Assembly: GCA_003023665.1 (NCBI GenBank) | Contig: PXYR01000051.1 | Location: 1-11,413, forward strand | From: Bacteroidota bacterium | GTDB taxonomy: Bacteria; Bacteroidota; Bacteroidia; Flavobacteriales; Schleiferiaceae | Direction of reading: 5' to 3' | DNA length: 11,413 bases | Shown here: positions 1 through 4,913 of the stretch, piece by piece | Numbering within the stretch: position 1 is the first letter of the stretch | Layout: every line of letters begins with the position of its first letter | Position numbers and translations under genes: made by a program | The notes under the pieces: model-generated | The model's input: only the letters and a program-made list of their open reading frames with translations | Databases searched by the model: none | Told to the model about the DNA's origin: nothing

Positions 1-612
1 TTGTGCACCTTCCGTATACTCTTTTAAGGCATCCGCCTCTGCAGCTTTTGCCGCTTCTAATGCTGCCTTTGCTGCTTCTTCAGCCTTGCTTCTGGATGTC
101 GTGAAAATTTGGGATGCATCCCAAGATTCTGCATCTTGTCCTACTCGCACAATATCTAACTTCTCTATACTATCTCCTTCAACTACAGAATCAACTACAT
201 CCTGACCTTCAGTGACGTAACCAAATACAGTATGTTTCCCGTCTAACCAATTCGTTGGGCCATGAGTAATAAAAAACTGAGAACCATTCGTCCCTGGACC
301 GGCATTGGCCATAGATAATGTACCAGCTTTATCATGTTTTAGTTCCGGGTGAATTTCGTCCTCAAATTGATATCCCGGACCACCGGCACCAGTGCCGGTT
401 GGGTCACCCCCCTGAATCATAAAATCAGCAATCACTCTATGAAAAGTCAAGCCATCGTAATAGGGCAAGCCGCTTTCCTTCGCTGTATTTTCCAATTTAC
501 CTTCAGCTAGGCCTACAAAATTAGCAACTGTCATGGGGGTCTTTTCGTGCTCGAGTTTGATTTTTACAATCCCTTTTTGTGTTGAAATTTGGGCATAAAT
601 ACCGTTTTCCAT
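1..612 (-). CDS. Cyclophilin-type peptidyl-prolyl isomerase, C-terminus cut by window edge
   Basis: Catalyses cis-trans isomerisation of Xaa-Pro bonds; no signal peptide is visible, so it is probably cytoplasmic. The first 204 codons are present and the frame stays open past base 1. The cyclophilin domain spans about residues 4-157. The active-site set of human CypA is intact: FHR (R59), F64/M65/Q67 in FMIQGGD, MANAGPGTNGSQFF (101-114), W122 and H127 in WLDGKH. Residues 165-204 form an Ala/Glu/Lys-rich helical linker. That linker, ending EYTEGAQ, aligns with the linker of the upstream gene just before its FKBP domain (MYPEAQKT), so I infer an FKBP domain follows outside the window. The ATG at 612 lies 19 bases after the upstream stop, implying one operon. 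The start fits because MENGIYAQ matches the start of the cyclophilin fold in the neighbour (NDGIYAK). The family is certain; the fusion is inferred. Confidence 0.93.
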   Translation of the reverse strand, partial: MENGIYAQISTQKGIVKIKLEHEKTPMTVANFVGLAEGKLENTAKESGLPYYDGLTFHRVIADFMIQGGDPTGTGAGGPGYQFEDEIHPELKHDKAGTLSMANAGPGTNGSQFFITHGPTNWLDGKHTVFGYVTEGQDVVDSVVEGDSIEKLDIVRVGQDAESWDASQIFTTSRSKAEEAAKAALEAAKAAEADALKEYTEGAQ

Positions 613-631
613 ACTATTCTCTGAATTACTT

Positions 632-1741
632 TTATTTGGCTAATTCTACTATTTCAATATCAAACACAAGTGGTGCATTTGGAGGAATTACGCCTCCAGC
701 TCCACGTTCTCCGTATCCAAGATATGGGGGGATGATTAACTTGGCTTTACCACCAATATTTAAGAGCATCAAACCTTCCTGCCATCCTTTGATCACTCTA
801 CCGCGCGGACCAATTTCAACAGGAATAGGCTCGTAGGGCTCTCTTCGCGAATCATATACTCCATTTGCTTGAGCTAAACTCTTATCAGAGGTATCAAAGC
901 ATTTGCCATCCAAAAGGAAACCGGCATAATTTACGCGAACCACTTGGCCTAGAGCAGGCTTTTCTCCACTGCCCATATCTTCAATTATATAGCGTAATCC
1001 TGAAGCTGTTTTCTGTGCTTCTGGGTACATATTATCTATTTCATTTTCAATAGCTGCTGCTGCTGCCTTAATGCGTTCCTCTTCACCATTCACCCCAGAT
1101 TCAAATAAAACGGGTGCATCAAATTTTTTGGCCTCCTTACCCACTCGAATAATCTCCACCTTTTCAAGAATCACATCTTCTTTTGGACGGTCTCTTTGAT
1201 CGCGATCAACGCCTCCAATGGCATCTACGATTTCTTGGCCGTGCAACACTTGTCCAAAAATATTGTAACTACCATCTAAATGCGGTGTAGGATTATGGGT
1301 GATAAAAAATTGTGAACCATTGGTTCCAGGACCGGCGTTGGCCATACTTACAACTCCCGGCTTATCATGACGAAGTTCATTGGAAATTTCTTGAGGAAAT
1401 TGATAACCTGGGCTTCCTGAACCTGTTCCTGTTGGATCACCACATTGAATCATAAACTGCGGAATCACTCTGTGGAAGACAATACCGTCAAAATAAGGTT
1501 TGGATGCATATTCCTGAGAAACCTTTGGATGGTTTCCTTCAGCCAAAGCAATAAAATTTGCTGATGTCATTGGAGCGTACTCTTCATGGAAATCGATTAA
1601 GATATCGCCCATTGAAGTGGTTAATTTTGCATAAATGCCATCGTTCAGTTCAACGGTCTCATTGTTGACGGTAACGTTAGTGGCACCGCAAGCCGATGCA
1701 ATCGAACCAATAACAAAAATTGTAAGTATTTTTTTTAACAT
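632..1741 (-). CDS. Lipoprotein dual-family immunophilin: cyclophilin-FKBP fusion peptidyl-prolyl isomerase
   Basis: A 369-residue envelope prolyl isomerase joining two unrelated PPIase folds. Residues 1-17 are a signal peptide and C18 in ASAC is the likely lipidated cysteine. The cyclophilin domain is about 35-200, with FHRVIPQFM (H90, R91), Q99 and MANAGPGTNGSQFF (133-146). A helical linker (about 205-245) leads to an FKBP domain (248-369) with Y272, F282, D283, VIKGW (W320), LGYGERG (Y343) and the terminal FDIEIVEL. FKBP pocket residues look intact. The cyclophilin pocket has changed: CypA G64, W121 and H126 correspond to C100, H154 and Y159. Cyclophilin-FKBP fusions have been described in Flavobacterium. 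The likely role is folding of exported proteins, an inference from location and family. It is first in an operon with the downstream cyclophilin gene, and a TACATTTG box lies upstream. Confidence 0.93.
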   Translation of the reverse strand: MLKKILTIFVIGSIASACGATNVTVNNETVELNDGIYAKLTTSMGDILIDFHEEYAPMTSANFIALAEGNHPKVSQEYASKPYFDGIVFHRVIPQFMIQCGDPTGTGSGSPGYQFPQEISNELRHDKPGVVSMANAGPGTNGSQFFITHNPTPHLDGSYNIFGQVLHGQEIVDAIGGVDRDQRDRPKEDVILEKVEIIRVGKEAKKFDAPVLFESGVNGEEERIKAAAAAIENEIDNMYPEAQKTASGLRYIIEDMGSGEKPALGQVVRVNYAGFLLDGKCFDTSDKSLAQANGVYDSRREPYEPIPVEIGPRGRVIKGWQEGLMLLNIGGKAKLIIPPYLGYGERGAGGVIPPNAPLVFDIEIVELAK

Positions 1742-1764
1742 CTCTTCATCTAATTAATTGTCTG

Positions 1765-1772
1765 CAAATGTA
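1765..1772 (-). promoter_or_regulatory. Putative -7 promoter element (TACATTTG) for the immunophilin operon
   Basis: Exact match to the Bacteroidota -7 consensus TAnnTTTG, ending 23 bases before the ATG at 1741, which would give a leader of roughly 15-18 bases. No TTG-type -33 element is seen at the usual 19-20 base spacing, so the call is tentative. Confidence 0.4.
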
Positions 1773-1812
1773 ATGGTTCTCGAAAGAATTGAGGATGTTA
1801 CGTATTGAATTT

Positions 1813-1822
1813 GAGATATCTC
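1813..1822. repeat. 10-bp perfect palindrome GAGATATCTC in divergent intergenic region
   Basis: Self-complementary 10-mer in the AT-rich gap between the divergent immunophilin and small lipoprotein genes, about 40 bases upstream of the minus-strand -7 box. It could be an operator, but a 10-base palindrome can occur by chance and no regulator is identified. Confidence 0.2.
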
Positions 1823-1836
1823 TTACTCTTTGATTA

Positions 1837-1845
1837 ATGTTAACT
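1837..1845. repeat. Direct repeat copy 1 (ATGTTAACT)
   Basis: First copy of an exact 9-base direct repeat with a GTTAAC palindromic core. The second copy starts 44 bases further on, about four helical turns, and overlaps the tentative -7 box of the small lipoprotein gene. Possibly paired protein-binding sites; unproven. Confidence 0.25.
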
Positions 1846-1862
1846 ATTTGTAAACTTTTACG

Positions 1863-1892
1863 TTGTTCTATGTAAATTTTATGTTAACTTTA
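1863..1892 (+). promoter_or_regulatory. Tentative promoter of the small lipoprotein gene
   Basis: TTG at 1863-1865 is followed after 19 bases by TAACTTTA at 1885-1892, which matches TAnnTTTG except at the last base. The spacing is that expected between -33 and -7 elements in Bacteroidota. Transcription would start near 1899, between the two candidate start codons, which supports translation from 1919. Confidence 0.35.
1881..1889. repeat. Direct repeat copy 2 (ATGTTAACT)
   Basis: Second exact copy of the 9-mer at 1837-1845. It overlaps the tentative -7 element at 1885-1892, so a protein bound here would block RNA polymerase. This is inference from position only. Confidence 0.25.
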
Positions 1893-1910
1893 CCATTATG
1901 AATGTTAAAT

Positions 1911-1916
1911 GGAGAG
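1911..1916 (+). promoter_or_regulatory. Shine-Dalgarno sequence deciding the start of the small lipoprotein
   Basis: GGAGAG lies two bases upstream of the ATG at 1919, with core complementarity to the 16S rRNA tail and slightly short spacing. The in-frame ATG at 1898 has no such motif. Most other genes in this window lack a clear Shine-Dalgarno sequence, which makes this one informative. Confidence 0.5.
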
Positions 1917-1918
1917 AT

Positions 1919-2419
1919 ATGAAAAGGTTGTTTACGTTACCACTATGTGGAATTTTATTTTGTTTTACTTTTTCTTCTTGCGATGCTCCGATGGGAAGTA
2001 TTGCAAATCCTAATACGCTAGATGATTTAAATCGAAAAAGTTTTGAAGTCACCTCTTATGAGATGTACAATCATGATACTCAAATTAGCTTCGATTTAGC
2101 TAGTACCAACGACCACGTCTATCTAACTTTTAAGGATAATGAACTTTTCCTAACTAAGGAAAATATAGAGGATGGAACCGTTCATTTCAGATTTCAAGAG
2201 TTTACTACAGATTTTCAAGGAGGAGCGCTTCAAGGCATCTATTTAGATGAATACAACTTCATGAAGACCATTCACTTTAGTAAAACTGCCAAACAGGTTG
2301 TATTAGAATTAGAAGGAGTAGCATCTGACAATGACCATTTCATGTCGCTTTTCATTGTAATGGATGAATTAGAAAGTCATCCAGAAGGAGCGCTGCAGAT
2401 CAGCGGACTACCTGAATAA
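1919..2419 (+). CDS. Small putative lipoprotein of unknown function
   Basis: I do not recognise this 166-residue protein. Residues 1-20 are a typical export signal (MKRLF, then a hydrophobic stretch) followed by SSCDAP, so C21 is the likely lipidated cysteine. The mature part is acidic and rich in alternating polar and hydrophobic residues, with no transmembrane segment, suggesting a small beta-rich envelope protein. An in-frame ATG at 1898 would add seven residues, but GGAGAG just before 1919 and the position of the signal peptide favour 1919. It is a lone plus-strand gene between minus-strand prolyl isomerase genes. Its last 20 bases overlap the end of the GldI-like gene tail to tail, with no terminator between them. 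That it is a real gene rests on the signal peptide, lipobox, ribosome site and candidate promoter; no function can be assigned. Confidence 0.8.
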   Translation: MKRLFTLPLCGILFCFTFSSCDAPMGSIANPNTLDDLNRKSFEVTSYEMYNHDTQISFDLASTNDHVYLTFKDNELFLTKENIEDGTVHFRFQEFTTDFQGGALQGIYLDEYNFMKTIHFSKTAKQVVLELEGVASDNDHFMSLFIVMDELESHPEGALQISGLPE

Positions 2420-2900
2420 GGCGGATATCATAACGCAATGGACTTTGCGGAGGAACCCGATCAAGATCACCTGCAATTCCGTGAGCCAAAAATGAAGGAA
2501 TTAATACGAGTTTTTTTTCTCCCTCTTTCATTCCTTTCAAACTTTCATGGAGCCCCGTTTCCATTTCACTCCTTCCCAATTCTACTGTATCCGTGTATTG
2601 TCCTATGCCACTATCATCCAGTAAATAAACCGTTGCACTGTAGATGATTTGATCTCCAAATTTTGCTGTCTTTCCTTTACCTTTTATCATACTCAATTCA
2701 AACATGCCAAAACCATTTCGCTGAATCCCTTCCAATTCATGAGTAATTATATAGGCATCTAATTGCGCACGCTCTTGCGCTAAATACATCTTTTGGCGTT
2801 CTATTGGATCGACCTCAATAACCGCCTCTTCTGATGAATTATATTCGGCACAAGCGTTTAAGGCTAAGCATAATAAAACTAAGCTTACTACCCTTACCAT
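2400..2900 (-). CDS. gldI: GldI-like FKBP-type peptidyl-prolyl isomerase lipoprotein
   Basis: A 166-residue lipoprotein: signal peptide 1-16, lipobox LNAC with C17, a charged helical region (about 30-57), and an FKBP-like domain (about 60-165) with GDQIIYSATVYLLDD (Y87), a MKEGEKKLVLIP stretch and the terminal PLRYDIRLIQV strand. Size, lipoprotein signal, single FKBP domain and position beside an NrnA-like gene match GldI, an FKBP-like lipoprotein required for gliding motility in Flavobacterium johnsoniae, thought to assist folding of motility or type IX secretion proteins. Pocket residues differ from FKBP12: W59 corresponds to L117 and Y82 to H140, so catalytic activity is uncertain. The ATG overlaps the nrnA stop by seven bases (ATGGTAA), indicating translational coupling. 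Whether this organism glides cannot be read from the window; a generic FKBP lipoprotein is the alternative. Confidence 0.72.
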   Translation of the reverse strand: MVRVVSLVLLCLALNACAEYNSSEEAVIEVDPIERQKMYLAQERAQLDAYIITHELEGIQRNGFGMFELSMIKGKGKTAKFGDQIIYSATVYLLDDSGIGQYTDTVELGRSEMETGLHESLKGMKEGEKKLVLIPSFLAHGIAGDLDRVPPQSPLRYDIRLIQVVR

Positions 2901-3904
2901 TCTAGGTGTTTTTTAGCATGCTTGATGGCATTTGACATATTCATTTCAATTCTTCCACCTGCGGCATTTTTGTGCCCGCCGCCATTGAAATAGGACCGTG
3001 CCAAAGCGTTGACATCAAACTCGCCCTTACTTCGCAAAGACAACTTAACAGCACCATCTTCTTCACGCAGGAAAATTGTTAGAATAGCGCCACTGATACT
3101 TAGGCCGTAATTCACGAATCCTTCTGTAATTCCTTTTTGGTAGCCCAATTGTAAACATTGTTCTTCTGTTAAATAGAGCAAGACTTTTGTTTTATCTTGA
3201 CTTACTTCCATTTGTTCAAGCATTGTACCCAGTAATCGCAAACGAGCTACTGGCTGAGAATCAAAAACTTTATTGTGTAAATGTTGTGGCTGAACACCCA
3301 AACCTAAAAGCTTAGAGGCAACTTCATGAGTTCGTGCACTCGTTGCACTATATTTAAAACTGCCCGTATCGGTTACTATTCCTGTATAGATACAAGCGGC
3401 GCTTTCTTCATCCAATAAATGCTCCCACCCCATCCTATCACAGAGTTCATAAATCATCTGGCAGGTGGAGCTCATCATTGTGTCGCTGTAGATAAAGTCG
3501 GGCCAATTTTCAGGTTGTTGATGATGATCAATTACAGTCTTTATTGCCTTTGCACCGCGTAATGCTTGTTCCATATCTGCACTGCGATGATAGGCGTTGT
3601 AATCTAAGTGGAATATCATATCGGCCGATTCAATTTTAGCATTTGCCGCCAATTTTCCCTCTGAATAAATCATCACCTCCTCATTACCTGAGAGATGCCA
3701 AAGGAATTCTGGATACGGATTGGGCACTATGACGCTCACACTCTTGTTCAATTTTTCCAAGACTCTTTTTAACGCTAAAGCGCTACCCATGGCGTCTCCA
3801 TCTGGATTTGTATGGTTTGTAATGACCACATTTTGGGCGGAATCAACCGCATCTTTAAAACCGTCTAAACGTATTTCTTGCATAATGACTACAATCTCGT
3901 ACAA
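2894..3904 (-). CDS. nrnA: DHH/DHHA1 phosphoesterase, NrnA-like oligoribonuclease/pAp phosphatase
   Basis: Cytoplasmic metal-dependent phosphoesterase, 336 residues (329 from the alternative start), normal for the family. The DHH motifs appear in order: NHTNPDGDAMGS (H31, D35, D37), FHLDYN (D101), DHH (126-128) and TGIVTDTGSF (164-173, D169). The DHHA1 substrate-binding domain ends in GGGHKNAAGG (308-317). NrnA-type enzymes degrade short RNA oligonucleotides and can dephosphorylate 3'-phosphoadenosine 5'-phosphate; which activity dominates cannot be told from sequence. Two in-frame starts exist, 3904 and 3883. A CACCTTTG promoter-like box at 3902-3909 covers the first ATG, and MQEIRLDGF at 3883 resembles the usual N-terminus, so 3883 may be the true start. 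It overlaps the downstream GldI-like gene by seven bases and is divergent from ndk. Confidence 0.92.
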   Translation of the reverse strand: MYEIVVIMQEIRLDGFKDAVDSAQNVVITNHTNPDGDAMGSALALKRVLEKLNKSVSVIVPNPYPEFLWHLSGNEEVMIYSEGKLAANAKIESADMIFHLDYNAYHRSADMEQALRGAKAIKTVIDHHQQPENWPDFIYSDTMMSSTCQMIYELCDRMGWEHLLDEESAACIYTGIVTDTGSFKYSATSARTHEVASKLLGLGVQPQHLHNKVFDSQPVARLRLLGTMLEQMEVSQDKTKVLLYLTEEQCLQLGYQKGITEGFVNYGLSISGAILTIFLREEDGAVKLSLRSKGEFDVNALARSYFNGGGHKNAAGGRIEMNMSNAIKHAKKHLEW

Positions 3905-3909
3905 AGGTG
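3902..3909 (-). promoter_or_regulatory. Putative -7 element (CACCTTTG) for nrnA-gldI
   Basis: On the minus strand this reads CACCTTTG, one mismatch from TAnnTTTG. It faces the ndk -7 box as an inverted repeat. If used, transcription starts near 3895, downstream of the ATG at 3904, which would require translation from 3883. Confidence 0.3.
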
Positions 3910-3920
3910 CGAGAAAAGTG

Positions 3921-3928
3921 TACCTTTG
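3921..3928 (+). promoter_or_regulatory. Putative -7 promoter element (TACCTTTG) for ndk
   Basis: Exact match to TAnnTTTG, ending 30 bases before the ndk ATG, so the leader would be about 23-26 bases. No TTG-type -33 element is evident at 19-20 bases, but the position in a 54-base divergent gap is convincing. Confidence 0.55.
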
Positions 3929-3958
3929 CGGCGCAAAATTTAGAAAAACTGAAATAAA

Positions 3959-4378
3959 ATGGCAGCTAATAAGACTTTAACCATGATTAAACCAGATGCT
4001 GTTCGCAATGGACACATTGGTGCAATTCTCAACCAAATTACAGAAGCAGGGTTTCAAATCTCAGCTATGAAGTTGACTCAACTTTCACTAGCGGACGCAG
4101 AAGCGTTTTATTCCGTTCACAAGGAACGTCCATTCTTTGGGGAATTGGTAGAGTTTATGACTTCTGGCCCTATTGTGGCAGCTATTTTAGAAAAAGACAA
4201 TGCTGTAGAAGATTTCAGAACACTCATTGGTTCAACAAACCCTGCAGAAGCCGCAGAAGGCACTATTCGTGCCCGTTTTGCAACTAGTATTGGTGAGAAC
4301 GCAGTGCACGGGTCTGATAGTGATGAGAATGCTCAAATTGAAGGTGATTTTCATTTTGCAGGCCGAGAGCAATTTTAA
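3959..4378 (+). CDS. ndk: Nucleoside diphosphate kinase
   Basis: Cytoplasmic enzyme that transfers the gamma phosphate from ATP to nucleoside diphosphates through a phosphohistidine, balancing NTP and dNTP pools. Its 139 residues are full length for the family. Visible signature residues are TMIKPDAV (K11), Y51, ERPFF (F59), R87, T93, RARFA (R104), N114 and the catalytic H117 in NAVHGSDS. The C-terminus AGREQF is near the usual bacterial end. The start is fixed by the conserved MAANKTLTMIKPDAV; there is no Shine-Dalgarno, only an A-rich leader, as usual in Bacteroidota. It is divergent from nrnA with its own -7 box. I see no hairpin terminator after its stop, so some read-through into rplS is possible. 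Confidence 0.98.
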   Translation: MAANKTLTMIKPDAVRNGHIGAILNQITEAGFQISAMKLTQLSLADAEAFYSVHKERPFFGELVEFMTSGPIVAAILEKDNAVEDFRTLIGSTNPAEAAEGTIRARFATSIGENAVHGSDSDENAQIEGDFHFAGREQF

Positions 4379-4392
4379 AAAGAATTTTTAAT

Positions 4393-4400
4393 TACTTTTG
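4393..4400 (+). promoter_or_regulatory. Putative -7 promoter element (TACTTTTG) for rplS
   Basis: Exact match to TAnnTTTG, 15 bases after the ndk stop. Transcription would start around 4406-4408 and yield a leader of about 73 bases before the rplS ATG. No clear -33 element is seen. Confidence 0.55.
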
Positions 4401-4411
4401 CCCTCCCGTTA

Positions 4412-4460
4412 GGGACTGCGCGTCAACCTCTGGCAAGAGATGTGAATGTTGACCCACAGC
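4412..4460 (+). promoter_or_regulatory. Structured 5' leader of rplS, candidate L19 autoregulatory RNA element
   Basis: The leader can fold into a nested hairpin. CTG (4416-4418) pairs with CAG (4457-4459); GTCAAC (4422-4427) pairs perfectly with GTTGAC (4448-4453); inside, CTCT (4428-4431) pairs with AGAG (4436-4439) around a GGCA loop, leaving ATGTGAAT (4440-4447) as a one-sided bulge. No poly-T tract follows, so it is not an intrinsic terminator. An unstructured A-rich stretch then leads to the ATG. Ribosomal protein genes are often controlled by binding of their product to such leaders; applying this to L19 here is inference. Confidence 0.45.
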
Positions 4461-4479
4461 AATAAAAACAAATAAAAAC

Positions 4480-4827
4480 ATGGACTTAGTTCAGTTTGTA
4501 AACGACGAATTCGTTTCTAGAAAAGACTTACCAGAATTTGGTGCAGGTGACACAATCACAGTATACACGCAGATTACAGAAGGTGAGAAAACACGTACGC
4601 AGTTCTTCCGTGGTGTAGTTTTACAGCGCAGAGGATCAGGTGCTACTGAAACTTTTACTATTCGCAAAATGAGTGGAAACATTGGTGTGGAGCGTATCTT
4701 CCCCGTGAATCTTCCTGCGATTGAGAAGATTGAAGTAAATAAGCGAGGTAAAGTACGTCGTGCGCGTATCTTCTACCAAAGAGAGCGTACAGGTAAAGCA
4801 GCTCGTATCAAAGAACGACGCTTCTAA
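4480..4827 (+). CDS. rplS: 50S ribosomal protein L19
   Basis: Component of the large ribosomal subunit near the 30S-50S interface. Its 115 residues match the usual bacterial length. Family features are FGAGDTITVYTQITEGEKTRTQFFRG at about 21-45 (paraphrased by its landmarks GDTI, EGEKTR and FRGVVLQRRGSG), TFTIRKMS, GVERIFPVN, and the basic C-terminus with KRGKVRRARIFYQRER. The start is fixed by the conserved N-terminus; there is no Shine-Dalgarno, only AAATAAAAAC before the ATG. It is transcribed as a single gene or with ndk, has its own -7 box and folded leader, and ends at a strong hairpin terminator. In many bacteria rplS lies next to trmD, rimM and rpsP; here it does not. Confidence 0.98.
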   Translation: MDLVQFVNDEFVSRKDLPEFGAGDTITVYTQITEGEKTRTQFFRGVVLQRRGSGATETFTIRKMSGNIGVERIFPVNLPAIEKIEVNKRGKVRRARIFYQRERTGKAARIKERRF

Positions 4828-4846
4828 TCCTCACCACAAGAGATAC

Positions 4847-4881
4847 AAAAAATCCCGAGCTGCTAGCTCGGGATTTTTTTT
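4847..4881. terminator. Bidirectional intrinsic terminator between rplS and the ompA-like gene
   Basis: ATCCCGAGCT (4852-4861) pairs perfectly with AGCTCGGGAT (4865-4874) around a GCT loop. The stem extends through an A-tract on the left (4847-4851) and ends in an eight-T tract on the right (4874-4881). The symmetry allows it to stop rplS on the plus strand and the convergent operon on the minus strand. Confidence 0.93.
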
Positions 4882-4913
4882 GCCCCTTAATTGGGGTTTT
4901 ATTTTACCTGAAC

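Noticed and set aside
1898..1918. Earlier in-frame ATG for the small lipoprotein
   Set aside because: No ribosome site before it, it would place charged residues before the signal peptide, and GGAGAG precedes the ATG at 1919.
4398..4436. TTGCC/GGCAA long-range pairing upstream of rplS
   Set aside because: The left arm lies in the -7 box, so it would not be in the rplS transcript; five base pairs over 29 bases is weak.
4440..4475. Tiny frames in the rplS leader: ATG-TGA at 4440-4445 and a nine-codon frame from 4446
   Set aside because: Both lie within the predicted hairpin; neither has a convincing ribosome site, and frames this short arise by chance.
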